Assembly: GCA_025331445.1 (NCBI GenBank)
Contig: JAIWNE010000026.1
Location: forward strand, 248,001 to 312,000
Reading direction: 5' to 3'
Length of the DNA: 64,000 nucleotides
Source: Blakeslea trispora
Lineage: Eukaryota > Mucoromycota > Mucoromycetes > Mucorales > Choanephoraceae
Below are positions 23,051 through 34,449 of the stretch, in pieces. Numbering within the stretch: position 1 is the first letter of the stretch; each line of letters begins with the position of its first letter. Under the pieces are notes generated by a model. That model made no database searches. It was given only the letters and a program-made list of their open reading frames with translations, and had not been told where the DNA came from. Made by a program: the position numbers and the translations under genes.

Positions 23051-23425
23051 TCAATCAACGGGAATCACCACCCTACTTTGGTCACCAAAAGAGTTGGAGT
23101 TAAGCTTATCATCCTACATCAAAACAAAATCGAATTAGTCTTGAGATGGCTCTATGTTATCAGCCTATACAGGAAAAAAAAAGAGTGAGAACACCTCTTG
23201 ATTGCGAATTCTTTTGTGCAAGTACAAAGCGCCACATTTAGCTGCAATAGAACAAAGAGAAAAAGCAATGAGACCAACTCCTACGCATTCTATTTTTTTA
23301 TCACTCGATAGGTTGCCTTTTTTTTTGTTATTGTTGTATTGAGTAATTTTTCTGTTTCCTGACAAAACAATGTTCAAGGCTCGATCAATTTTGTCATTTC
23401 TGGCTGCCAAAGTATCCATTATCAT
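23051..23425 (-). CDS. 97-residue single-pass membrane protein, unknown
   Basis: Exons 23425-23195 and 23113-23051 join in phase 0 across a GTGTTC...GATGTAG intron; CTAAT, a good branch-point word, lies 17-20 nt before the acceptor. The protein has a polar N-terminus (MIMDTLAARNDKIDRALNIV), an Asn/Lys-rich linker, one hydrophobic helix (VGVGLIAFSLCSIAAKCGAL) and a polar tail ending NSNSFGDQSRVVIPVD. A nearer acceptor (TGTATAG at about 23165) would give a shorter tail ending NIEPSQD, so two isoforms are possible. Topology suggests a tail- or signal-anchored protein, possibly mitochondrial. No named family recognised. Confidence 0.45.
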
Positions 23426-24619
23426 CTTTGCAAAGTAGTACTTTCTTTAACTAAATTAATCCAACTAATAGAACAAGAGTTGGATGCCCCCCCAATGAAC
23501 AATGAATTGTAATCGGACTTTATCAAGTTGGATTAGACAAAGCTATTGAACCCTTTTTTTTTCAGCTGTTTTCATAACAAATGTTTTAATAAAGAAGAAG
23601 GAAGCAGTCTATTTAGCCTAATTAATCTATATTCTAATCACTCAAAGTGAAGCAATTTGTATACATACTTTAATTTATTACTTGATTAGAAACTTCTCTC
23701 CCCTGTAAAGCTTTCTATTTAGCATACTTTTTTTTTTTCATTTGAATGGTTTGTCTTTTTCATTCTACAAACCAAAGTAAAGATGCAATAAAGTGTTCTT
23801 GTTGGTACAGAACGATCTTGGCTCAATTGAAATCATGAGAAATTAGAGCTTTGACGAAACTTAGAAATTGGGCTGCCATTTGCAATTCGGTCAACTGCCG
23901 GGTTCCTGACGAAGACTGGCTATTGATTTTGATCTCATGTTACTGAAGAAGAAGAATAAGGTTCGGTTCAAATAAGCACTCGTTCTTGTTTTCAAACACT
24001 TTATTTCGTCATTACTTCTTGTATTCTTTTTTAGATAAAAACCTGATTGAATAGCAAACGCAATCAACTAATAATTTATTCCTTCAAGCCATGTAAAGTT
24101 TGAAAAAGGGCAAGAGTTTATGATATCCATATTTAGTTGAACTATTTCAAAAGAAATTCAAGAGGAACAAGAAACAGAAGCAAAAAGAAAGCTAAGCAAT
24201 ATCTTTCTTAGTTTCTATTAAACAATACAAAGAAGAGCAATTTGATGTTTTGTAAATATGAGAGGTGTTCAGTGTCAGCATTAGTTGGCAAGAAAGCATC
24301 TGTTAGCTTTAGTGATATTCAAAACATGGTGGCATCTTTTCTCCAAAGCAAAGCTTATCTTGGTCATGACAAGAACCATATTCAAAGTTTATAAGAACAA
24401 ATACACAAAAGAAAACTAAGCTTTATTTAGTAACTACTGTTTGAATTGAGCTTCTCTTTACAAAAGCGATTAAGGATTTTTGGACAAATCACGTTTGAGA
24501 GAAGTAGCCTCTGACTGCTGTCTTCTTGTTCAAACTTTGCTCGTATGTGTTCTGCCTTCATCTACTTATAAATTCAAGTGTCTTTTGGAAGCGCTTCTTC
24601 ATTTGTTAAAAAAAAAAGA
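23426..24619. other. gene-poor region
   Basis: About 1.2 kb with no convincing coding frame on either strand; AT-rich with C and T runs. Confidence 0.3.
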
Positions 24620-25014
24620 CACACTTTAGGGAAACAGGCATCTTTTACCCTTTAAGATCTTCAGTTAGAGTAACCTCTGCCACACGTTCATACTCTCATC
24701 TTTTCTTCTTTGAATATGACATTGACCAAAGACCAAGTGTGTTGCCGTCAGGTTGAAAGCATAGAAAGTTGGAGCTTTCTTAAAAGTACTCATATGCCAG
24801 ATTACTTGTCAGCAATGGCTTTGATTACTGCCAACAAGCCACTGATACCATTGCTGTTGCCAAAGGAGAAGAGCTTTGTTGAATCATCAAACCCAGAGGG
24901 ACCAGCCATCTCAACGAACAAGAGTACACCATCGTCGCTTAAGCAAATAACGCTGTCTGTCCTAAAAGTTTTTATGCTGTCTTGCTTTTAGAAACTATTG
25001 AGCTGCTCGCTCAT
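24620..25014 (-). pseudogene. decayed coding remnant of a putative Mucorales-type protein family
   Basis: One minus-strand frame stays protein-like for about 130 codons but carries several stops. It begins MSEQLNSF, then TAA, then KQDSIKTF. The core reads DDGVLLFVEMAGPSGFDD, then FSFGNSNGISGLLAVIKAIA, then a stop and LLRKLQLSMLST with further stops. The order (a hydrophobic strand, an E/G-P turn, an F-x-N/H-x-K/N-G-I motif, a helix, then a KL-Q-L strand) resembles a multicopy protein family I associate with Mucorales genomes; I cannot name a function. No intact copy lies in the window. Stops at several points make this a relic. Confidence 0.45.
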
Positions 25015-26750
25015 GCTCAAAGGTTCTTTTTTTAAAAAAAAGATGAGCTACAACGGCTCTCAAGGCTTATCAGCTGATCAGGGGAAGAAAAAAATTATAG
25101 TTTGTGGTACACTGTTCCCTGAAATAGATTGCATACTGAGATGATGCTTGTAAAGAACCTAAAATACAACCCCAAAAAACAAAGATCACACAATTCAAGA
25201 ATAGAGACTATGCATCTTCAGAGCTACAGTTATACAATCTATGCAAACTTGGAGAGTATTTTTTTTTTATTCAAGTATGTTTTTTTTTCTTTGCCAAACT
25301 GTCAATGAAATCCACAGAAATATCTAACAATAGCATGACAATATCTGGTTCAAAACTTAAAATCCTCTCCTTCGACAGTCTTCTCTCTTTCCCTTTTCCA
25401 TTTTATCTTTGGCTGCAGACTGAAATTGCTCAACAGAACTTGGAGGAACGCAGATTCATTTGTAGCCTTAATTTAGGAATCATGTTTTTAGTCTGGCCTG
25501 AGACCTGCATAAGAGTATGATTTATAACAAGATACTGAAATGGAAACCGTTTACGTTGGTCAATGATAGAAGCGGTTAAAATAGTATCTTATTCTCTAAG
25601 AAACTGTCTATATGAATGCATTGAGAATGCTTGACATACACTGCCACTCAAAAAAAAAGCTTCACAGATGCTATATATGTATGTTTATCATTCTAAAGTG
25701 TATTCGTCATGATAGCGTCATCCTGGCAACATGTATTCTCTTTTTATCAAGACATTTAACCCTACTGACAACTCTCAGTTTTGTTATCTGAAACGCCACT
25801 TTTGCCCTCTTATTCATTTAGTTTACAGCTAATTGAAACGTGCCTTAGCTTTTCGAGCTCATTGCCTGTTTAGTTATTTATTCGTACTCAATACTAGCTT
25901 AGAACACTCGGAAACACGAGCATACATTTGCTTTCAACAAGACAATGAGTAGCATGTCAGAATTTTTTTCTATTTTTTTTGCTACAACTGTTATAATCCA
26001 GCTACAAGTGAACATGTCAACCGTCTTCTTTTTTGTTTTTTTTTGCCAACATCGTTATATATTTGATTTTTGCATTGTTAATCGAGACTGTACCGACAGG
26101 TTTGTTCTTTCATCAGGATCCAACTAAATTGAGTCACAGTGACGACCATTGCTTTCCTACCTGGTGCAAGCAATAAGCTTAATAACCAATCAAGTACTAT
26201 CCAAAAATGCAGAGGCTCCAGACTTCTTCATAAATAGAGATAGAAAAGAAGAGTTGAAGAGTATGCAAGCACATTTATTCCATTTTTCTTTAGGGTCTTG
26301 CTTTTTTGTCCTAAATGTAGTGCAGTCAATTTCGAATTTGAGAAAATGATTAGGAGCAAAAAAAAAGAAAAAATCAGACCATTTTATAATGAAAGAACAG
26401 GCCTATGCCTCTTTTCTACATTTTCGTCTTGATAACTAGTTTCTAACAAGAAACTAAAAAGATAGAATTGACAGACATTAAGTTAGCCTATCGCTAAATC
26501 TCAGAAAATTCATAAAAGAACACACTCATGCCTCAACCTATTTTAATATGAAATCTAGACTAATTACAGGACAGTTCCACCCTTTATTGAAAACTATGCA
26601 GCAGAAACAAAGGGTAAGAGTTTTAGAGAAAAAGGCTGTATATTTCAAAAGAAAAAAAAATGTTGCTCTCATTAGTCTTTATTGTCTCTGTGTCACTCTC
26701 TTCTTCTTTTTTTATACAATGAACAAGGAGAAGGGCCATGTTGATTCTAG
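25015..26750. other. gene-poor region
   Basis: Only short ORFs (for example 25305-25520 and 26149-26349 on +), with no recognisable domain. AT-rich with T runs. Confidence 0.3.
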
Positions 26751-27839
26751 CTATTTTTCATTTGGACTATAGGCACACATCCAGATACGAGTCTTGTATA
26801 TCTTGAACAGCTCCTTGACAAGCTCACGAAAGTCAACACGCTCATTTGCTTTGAAATAAAAAGTCAACTTTCGTCTATCCCTAATGTCACATTATATCAA
26901 ATAAGTTCATCTTTTCCACAAAAACAAAAAAAAAAGTCCTTACCATTGATATTCAGCATCTATGATCTTCATGTCCAAGTTTTTTTGTTTGATTTTTGAT
27001 TGACAAAGCGTCAATGCCTTTTGTTCATCATAGCCTTTTTGCTCATAAGTGATTAGCTCTGCCGAATTAGCATGACGAAACAAACGCTTCACACGGTCTG
27101 TAGGCGTATTTGTCTTATCAGACAAACCGACAACTCGACCAAGATCATATCCTCGGTCTCCTTCTACAATGACCCTATCGTTCAACTGGAAATGAAGATC
27201 TTCTTGTTGTACATAGAAATAATCAAACGTTTGCTTAAATTGGACTTGATAGATTTTCTGTTGTCCTGACAACTCTTCCAATAACTTCCCTTTACCCAAG
27301 CATTGAACATCCATCAAAGCAGTTGTGGGACTGAAGTATTCGTCAATCTGTTGCTGTTGTTGCTTCTGCATCTGTGGTGGGGGTGTCAATGGTTTTGTGC
27401 TTTGTAAGACAGCAACCGAATGACGGCGTACTTGATCTTGGTGTTGTAGCATAGAGGAATAATCAAACGACCAGATACTGTTCTGATTGTTTGGTGTGAT
27501 AGAGGGGAAAAGCGGAGAAGGAAATGTTGATTTATCATGATGAGTAAAATAATCTTCTGTAGAAGAGGAAGACTGGTCCAGAAGAGATGAAGTCAATGGA
27601 AGGGGAATAACAGAAGAAGAACGAGTTCTCTGAGGAATATCTGTATAACTCCATGTACCTGCTGGTTGGCTCCAGATAGTTGACGGCATTGGCTGAGTTA
27701 GCTGCGGTTGCTTTATGCTCAGTTGCAGAGCTTCTTTTTTACCGAGTGGTGGAGAGAGTGGTATTGCGGACCATGGCATGAAGTCTGCACGATTTAGAGG
27801 ATGATTCTCTTCTTTAGAAGTATGGGTCGTGTTATTCAT
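26751..27839 (-). CDS. PSP1 C-terminal-domain protein
   Basis: Exons 27839-26944 and 26880-26751 join in phase to 341 residues. The N-terminal half is disordered and rich in Ser, Pro and Gln, with a basic RRHSVAVLQ motif that could be phosphorylated. The C-terminal 150 residues are the PSP1 domain: [14 protein letters not shown], then [18 protein letters not shown], then [20 protein letters not shown], then [20 protein letters not shown] and [20 protein letters not shown]. The intron splits the invariant EYQWDR. Fungal PSP1-type proteins have been linked to growth and suppression of DNA polymerase alpha defects, and the bacterial relative RicT to RNA processing; the molecular role is not settled. 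It is a tandem (-) neighbour of RPL3, 270 bp downstream. Confidence 0.85.
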
Positions 27840-28109
27840 AATCTATAATCGAAAAAGAAGATGTAAAAAAAAAGGGAAAAAATCTAATAATAGAGAAAAA
27901 GGAAAAAAAGAAAAAAATAAATAAACGTAGCCTAATTTTTTTTTCATGCATAAATTTCGAATAGATACACACACGCACACAAAAAGGCTAAAATGATGAT
28001 CTTCCCGCAAAAAATGTTAAACAATAGAAACTTAAAAAAAAAAAAGAGTCGAAATGAAGAAGACAACACACACATAAAGGGAGGTTTATTATTAAGTGAT
28101 GAAAGAAAC

Positions 28110-29564
28110 TTAGATATCCTTCTTGAGAGTACCCATGAATTGGTGCTTTTCGGCAGCGGTTTGGAAACGACCGTGACCGAACTTGGAAGAGGTATCGATG
28201 AACTTGAGAGTGACCTTTTCCAAAGCAGAACGCTTGGTGTGGACAGTGAGGGACTTACGAAGAGTGATGACACGCTTCTTGGAACCAGCACAACAACCCT
28301 TGATCATGACAAAGTCGTCGTTGACAACACCATAGTGGGGGAAACCACCCATGGGGGTGATGTTCTTTTCGGTCAAATCGTATTCAGTAGTACCAGACTT
28401 GGCATCAGAACCCTTGGCAATACGGTAAATCTTCTTGTTGATTTCAGTACGACGGTGGTAACCACGTTGACCAGCACGAGCAACAGAGTACATGACTCTG
28501 CTAGGGTGCCAGGCACCAATACAGGCAACCTTACGGAGACCACGGTGAGTCTTACGAGGAAGCTTCTTGGTACCCCAACGGTGAGTGACACCTTCGAAAC
28601 CGTGACCCTTGGTGGTGGCGATGATATCGATCATTTCATCTTGTTCAAAGATGGAACCGACAGCAACTTCTTTTTCAAAGTGTTCACGAGCAAAGTCAAC
28701 CTTGTCAGCAATGGAACCACCGTTCAATTGGATTTCCATGATGTGAGCCTTACGTTGGTTCAACTTGGCCTTGGAGATTTGAGTGTGAGCAATGACACGA
28801 ACGACGGAACAGTACTTCTTGATACGTTCGAGTTCACGGTTGATGTCCTTGGCACCTTCAGCGTACTTTTGAGCGTACTTGGTGAAGGCCTTCTTCTTGG
28901 AGCGGTACCAGTTCTTGTAGAAACGACGCTTGGCTTCTTCAGAGAGGTGTTCAGCCCAGACGGTGGTCAAGGTACGGAGACCACGAGGAGTTTCGACGTA
29001 ACCGACAACACCGACAACAACCATAGCGGGAGCTTCGATGACAGTAACGGCTTCGACGATTTCCTTCTTGTGCATCTTGGAACCGGGACGTTCGAGATCA
29101 CGAACGATGTGAGTCATACCGGCCTTGTAACCCATGAAGGCAGTCAAGTGGACGGGCTTCTTGGCATCATCCTTGGGGAAAGCCTTAACGCGACCACGGT
29201 GAGATCTAGTTCTCTTACGGGGACCGAAACCCAAGTGACCGTGACGGGGAGCTAATGGACATGTGAGTCTGATGTTTCTTTAGATTGTCAAATGATCAAA
29301 AACTTACCCTCAAACTTTCTATTATGGCGATCAAAAGGGAATGAAAGAAAATTAAAATAAAATGTTAGTCGATGATCTCAAGAAAAGTGCTGTGGGGGGA
29401 ATGAGTCTGATTTCTCTCGCTCAAAAACGTTGTATGTGTTGGATTGATAAAGTACCTGTGCGACTATAATAAACATAAAGCAAAGTAGATTAGTTACTGT
29501 TCAATGATAGATGGATGGATGTATGGATGGATGCTTCAGCATCTATCGATGTAAATATTACCAT
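28110..29564 (-). CDS. RPL3: 60S ribosomal protein L3 (uL3)
   Basis: Core large-subunit protein next to the peptidyl-transferase centre. 387 residues, matching the family. The main exon 29251-28110 begins [20 protein letters not shown] and includes the tip loop with [20 protein letters not shown], which carries the conserved W and H. The 5' end is strongly fragmented. The only reconstruction giving the conserved start MSHRKFEAPRHG uses a coding exon holding just the ATG (29564-29562), an 8-nt exon TCGCACAG (29463-29456), an 11-nt exon AAAGTTTGAGG (29318-29308), then the main exon. All four junctions have GT and AG sites (GTAATA, GTACTT, GTAAGT donors) and the length comes out exact. Codon use in the main exon is biased, with many C-ending codons, as expected for a highly expressed gene. 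Confidence 0.96.
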
Positions 29565-29870
29565 GGCTGCTATAGAGACAATAAAAGAGGAAGATTCAGT
29601 CAACTGCCAAATGGATGGAGACTTTTGTTGAATTGGCACTTTCTAGCGGCTATTAAAAAATAGCTAAACTTCGGGCCAACAGTTCTTCGGGGCAGAGTGA
29701 GTAATTTTTTTTTTCTTGATATTTTTTTTTCTGGTCTGGCATTATCCAGACTGTAATAACTTAAAGTGGTTACTTGCGCCTGCTTTTAACTGTTTGTTCA
29801 CTTGTCAACACTTTTGTATATTTCAATTACAAAAGAAAAGTGAGAGAGAGAGAGAAAACAAAGACAACTT
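29565..29870. other. intergenic between RPL3 promoter and PPCDC 3' end
   Basis: 306 bp. It holds the RPL3 5' leader and promoter with T-rich tracts and a GA repeat at about 29843. A (GATG)n-like microsatellite lies inside RPL3 intron 1 near 29513-29531. Confidence 0.3.
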
Positions 29871-30755
29871 TTATTTATTTACATCTTCTACTTGAATTCC
29901 TGCTTTTGCTTTTGACTCCAACAATTCCATAACAAAGATTGATATATTCTGAGACTCGGCCATAGCACCAATACCTGTTTAGAAAGCAAACTCGATTGAA
30001 TATTGATTGTCTAAACAGTAAAAAGAAAAAGTTTACCTGTATCGCCACAAGCTAGTGTCTTACGAATAGGCTGTATGATATGGTATTGGAGTATGCTTTG
30101 CAAAACATCCAAGTGACGAGCAGTTAAAGGATGATGCCACATACTTGTATTCATAGCTGGACAAGCAACAACTGGCTTGTTGATATCCCAAGCCCGCAAC
30201 ACACAAGTCTAAAAGACAACAAGTAAATGAAAAAAAGCGTAGCATGTCTCTCTTCTATATCTTACCAGTAAATTATCACATAAACCATTTGCAACCTTTC
30301 CCAAGGTATTGGCATCCAAAGGAGCAATTACCATAACGTCTGCCCAATTACGAAGCTAGCATATCTTAATCTCAAAAAAAAAAAAGAGTTCTTTTTCTCT
30401 GTAATTTACCTCAATATGCATAATAGGATCCGATATTTTATTCCATTTCTATTTCGTACCCATCATTAAAGTGTTTGAAAAAAAAAAAAAAATTCAAGCA
30501 TTACTTACACTCCATTCATCCTGCTCTCTGAAGACTTCACAGTTGATCTTCTCATCCTTTACAAAAAAGTATGCAGATTCGGTCAAGACAACCCTGACGT
30601 TGACATTAGGATGCTAAATGAGAGTTGGTTTTAGCGATCAGTTAAAAAAAAAAAGCTCTTGGTTTCTTTCACCGTACCTTTTGAAACAAGCTCACCAGTA
30701 GAGGGATTTTAATGGCAGCAATACTTCCAGTAGCACCTATTAGGATGTTAGTCAT
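29871..30755 (-). CDS. PPCDC: phosphopantothenoylcysteine decarboxylase
   Basis: FMN-dependent enzyme of CoA biosynthesis that converts 4'-phosphopantothenoyl-cysteine to 4'-phosphopantetheine. Exons 30755-30678, 30613-30509, 30448-30410 (39 nt), 30355-30266, 30208-30037 and 29974-29871 give 195 residues. The flavoprotein fold opens with NILIGATGSIAAIKIPLL. The active-site His lies in DPIMHIELRNWADVMVIAPL; then come NTLGKVANGLCDNLL, the substrate clamp PAMNTSMWHHPLT, and the CGDTGIGAMAE loop with the catalytic cysteine. It is a compact single-domain enzyme, not the longer acidic Hal3/Vhs3/Cab3 form of budding yeast, so a self-sufficient PPCDC is likely. It lies downstream of RPL3 on the same strand. 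Confidence 0.93.
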
Positions 30756-31004
30756 TTCCTTTGTTTAACAGCAAAAAAAAAAAAAAGTAAAGGAAAAAAG
30801 AAGAAAAATTAGCTATATGTAAAGCCAAAAAGGCTGCTTAGTCAGGATAATGATTATCAATCAGATAGCACTAACATACCAACTCTCTTATTTCTGTAAC
30901 TATCAGCAGGTATTATGGTCGAGACAAATGCTTTATTTTTTTTTTTTTTGCATATTGAATAACCTTTACCTTCAAACTGTGCAAGGTGGGCGCATCGGGA
31001 TAAA

Positions 31005-31229
31005 TTGAAGTTGAACAAAAAGTGGCAGCCCAAAAAGAGAAGGTGTCTTGTTGGAGTAATCTTAGGCTTCAATATCCTCGGGCTTGGAGTTTCCTTCACT
31101 ATCGGCTTTCTTAAATATCATGACTTGTTAAAACAAAAGATATATGGTATCAATTTGCAACAGTGGTATCTGTCCTATCAGACGTTGAGACAATACCATG
31201 AAAAACTCAGTGTTTTTCTTAATAATTGA
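31005..31229 (+). CDS. possible small membrane protein, first exon unresolved
   Basis: An open frame gives KKWQPKKRRCLVGV followed by a hydrophobic helix (VILGFNILGLGVSFTIGFL) and a helical tail (LSYQTLRQYHEKLSVFLNN). There is no ATG in this stretch. A candidate first exon, 30850-30909, encodes MIINQIALTYQLSYF... and could splice in phase 0 to TTGAAG|TTG at about 31008, but the acceptor is weak. It is divergent from PPCDC with only about 95 bp between, so the two may share a promoter. It resembles small inner-mitochondrial-membrane proteins in shape only. Confidence 0.35.
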   Translation: MKLNKKWQPKKRRCLVGVILGFNILGLGVSFTIGFLKYHDLLKQKIYGINLQQWYLSYQTLRQYHEKLSVFLNN

Positions 31230-33969
31230 AGAGAAATTACAAGTGAAAATGAACACAACATACTCTGCTTTCCTTTTCTAATGAGCCCTTTTCTGTTCAA
31301 AATTCAAACGGCAACAAAGAAAGAAACCCAGTGTTGAATGAACATGAGGTAGAAAAGTGTGAGCTTCAGTTTTGTAATGTAAGTCTGAGAGTATTTGTGA
31401 ATTTTCTTCAAAATAAAAGGTAAAGTAATACAAAACAAAGAAAGACTTTTTACGATGCAACATACAACACAACAGAAAACACTACCTGTTTCTTACAAAA
31501 GGCTCAGAGCCAGCAATTGTGATGGCCCAAACAAACATGATGAACTTTTTTTAAAAAAAAAAGGGATAATTTCTTTTTTTTTTTAATGGAAATAACTTGA
31601 CACAATCTAAAAGGTCATGGTTGGCACGCCATATCAGCCTTCATACTGCATAATAAAATCCCTTTTTAGAATCTGATGAAGCTTCTTTGGAAGACTATAA
31701 TACAATGGTCGCTTTTTTCCAAGAGGGTTTATATTCTTGAGAAATGCACATTTTTTATTAAGCATACTCTTAAATTGAATGTCCTATCAGCATTTGAAGC
31801 GATATAAGTCAAAGGATTGCACTCCTATATTGAGGATACCCTTGTATCAAATTACCTCTAAATCAAGCGACTACTGTATATATCAGAGAATCCATGAAAC
31901 ATTATTATGTTAAAAGTTTAATGCATTCACAATGACTTTAATGTACGAACAACGAGCCATGTGTTGGTGCTCAAGTTTATGTTGAACGCTGTCTTATAAA
32001 AGATGTACCCATAGACAAATAAAAGTATGAATAGTAGAGAAAAGACAACAACATACACAAGAATAAAAAAGAGAAATAAAGCCTCTGTGTTCATCACACA
32101 TAATATCAAATTCAGTTTCTCGGCCTAATGAGAAAGACAGTAAAGGCTGAATGACACTAGTCGTTTGATAGCCAACAGACTGTACATTGTCTAAAGCATT
32201 AGACCCTAGAGCATATCCTGTTATTTTAGGAATTTGATAATATGTGGCCTCTCAATGTTATCTCCCACCCATCAAAGAATCAAACATAGTCTTGTCCAGA
32301 ATAATAGTTCAATTTGGAATTGCGGCATATAGAAAATTAAACCAAAAGAGGTACAATTCCATGCAATGGAATCTTTGGAATATGATAAGCAAAACCTGAG
32401 CTTCCTTTTTACCGTTGCAGAATCCAGAATAGCATGTCAATAAAGACTGCTCCTTATTAAAATGTTATTCGTATGTGTTGTAATACAACAAGTGGCAGAA
32501 TATTGACGTTTCTAGAAAAATAAAATGTGATTTTCTCTTGTGCAATATGAGGGCAATTCGAAAATGGGAATTCGCTTTTCTCGAGACTTTGATCTGCAAA
32601 CATTGTTTTCTTTCATTGATAAATGAACCCTAGTGTATATTATACTATTTGATTTTCGCAAAATGAAAAAGAAAGGGAAAAATACCTGTATACCTTTTAC
32701 AAATTTGGTTTTTTTTTTTTTTGGCTAGTATACATTGGCTGATTGCTTCGTGCAACCTTCTGCTGTGGTACACATGTTGAATTAGAGTGTCCTCACACAG
32801 AAAACTCCTTTTCGTTTTTTTATTGTTCAAGCCAAGGAGTCGTTATTGCACATCACTTATTTGACTGTTATCTATATTTTGCTTCAAATGCAGTGATATT
32901 ATTGATTCGTCAAAGCGGCTGTAAAAAAAAAAAAAAAAAAAAAAATACAAGCTTCGACTTTTACAACAATGATCTCAGTTATATTGGCAAGCTATATAAC
33001 TTTATGACCTAAGAAATTGAATCGACATGCTTCTTGTAACCGAAAGAAGTTTTTTATGCTTTCTCTTGGGACGAGTACATACACAGTCAAACTCATGAAA
33101 CTTTCGAGGCAGATAGTAATGACGTAAATTAAACATCCCTAATACTATGTCCACTTGTTTAATACAATTAATTCTCTTGTCTGATGAACTTGCCTCCAAT
33201 CAAAACGCTAGAAGGCATCCAAATTTAATCCGCCAAATGCATAGCTTAAATTAATAACAAAATATTTGATACTGATTGGATAAAGGGCCCAAAGCCAATA
33301 TGCGCCAAGAATCTATTTGGTAAAGCTGTTCTTATTTTAGCACACTTGACAAAATATCATCTTTATATTGTATTCCAAGTGGATCTTGAAAACGATGCTA
33401 TAAACTTTAGGCAGTAATTAATGTACGTATCGGAAGAGTCGACCGGAGGAGTTTCAGCACAGCTTTAACAAAGGGCTAGACTCTCTCTCACTCAGACCCC
33501 CTTCCGTACCTTATAGTTATGCTGCTTATGGCTCCAAGGAATTGCAATCGCTTGTTCTGTTTTTTTCTTATTGTAGCAACAAACTCTAGAAAAAAAAAAA
33601 AAAAAAAAAAAAAAAAGGTCACTTGGTTTTTTTTTTTGCCACAATCTGTTTTCTAGAGGCATCAATAGAATAAAGCAATAAAAAAGAAAAATGTAGCTAG
33701 CTATTTTAAAATGAGGAGCTATCTAATCTTTGTTCACAGCTGGGAGACTAAACCTTAAATAGCACTTGTTGTGCTGCTTTTTTTTTTTTGAAAATTGCTC
33801 TTAATTCAACTCAGCAATATCTGTAATCATAAGCTATAAGGCCTTAAGGGTATCTTACCTTACATCCATCGAAACTCTCTTTGTCTTTTTAGTTTAAGAA
33901 GTCTCTTGATGAGGAATGAGGGAGCTACATTTGTCTGCAATAGCGACGAAAAAGAAAATGCTTTGCTTG
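31230..33969. other. 2.7-kb gene-poor region
   Basis: AT-rich with homopolymers (A run at 32922-32945, A run at 33590-33616). Short ORFs only, with no domain recognised. No tRNA seen. Confidence 0.3.
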
Positions 33970-34302
33970 CTAATTGCACCAGGCTTGATGTTTGTCAGTG
34001 TCATACATTTTTGATAGACATCTTGGCATGTGCTTCCAGTCATCAGAACCACTCAGCTTGTAATTTGAAGGCAAAGTGATTTTAGATGCAAGCTGTTTTT
34101 CGTAATAGCATAGAGATGTCTTGATTTCAAGCAGTAACTTGTAACTACCGATAAACTTGTTATCTACCTTGAGCATCAATTCATCCCCCCCTGTTTCACT
34201 ACAAGTAAGGTCAAGAAGAAGAAGAAGAAAGGTTGCCAAAAGGAGAGCAAAACCAATCTCTTTTTTTTGTTGAGGGGAGATGATTGATCTGAGGAGAAAC
34301 AT
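33970..34302 (-). CDS. small predicted secreted cysteine protein, unknown
   Basis: Intronless 110-residue ORF with a good ATG context. After a short polar start it has a strong hydrophobic segment (IGFALLLATFLLLLLDLTCS) that fits a signal peptide or anchor. The mature part (ELMLKVDNKFIGSYKLLLEI, TSLCYYEKQLASKI, DDWKHMPRCLSKMYDT, QAWCN) has cysteines at about residues 34, 65, 94 and 109, enough for disulfides. No named family recognised. Size and cysteine content are like fungal small secreted proteins. It stands alone in a gene-poor stretch. Confidence 0.45.
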   Translation of the reverse strand: MFLLRSIISPQQKKEIGFALLLATFLLLLLDLTCSETGGDELMLKVDNKFIGSYKLLLEIKTSLCYYEKQLASKITLPSNYKLSGSDDWKHMPRCLSKMYDTDKHQAWCN

Positions 34303-34410
34303 TTTGTTTTTTAAAAAAACTTAAATTCTGTTCAGATTCATTTTACAAGCAGAGGGAGGGTTTTCATAAATCATGGATCTGATCTAGCTTTCATTTAAAG
34401 ATATGCACAC

Positions 34411-34449
<39 letters not shown>

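Noticed and set aside
27993..29255. 420-codon plus-strand ORF opposite RPL3
   Set aside because: Antisense shadow caused by the biased codon use of RPL3; repetitive Thr/Gly/Asp content and no domain.
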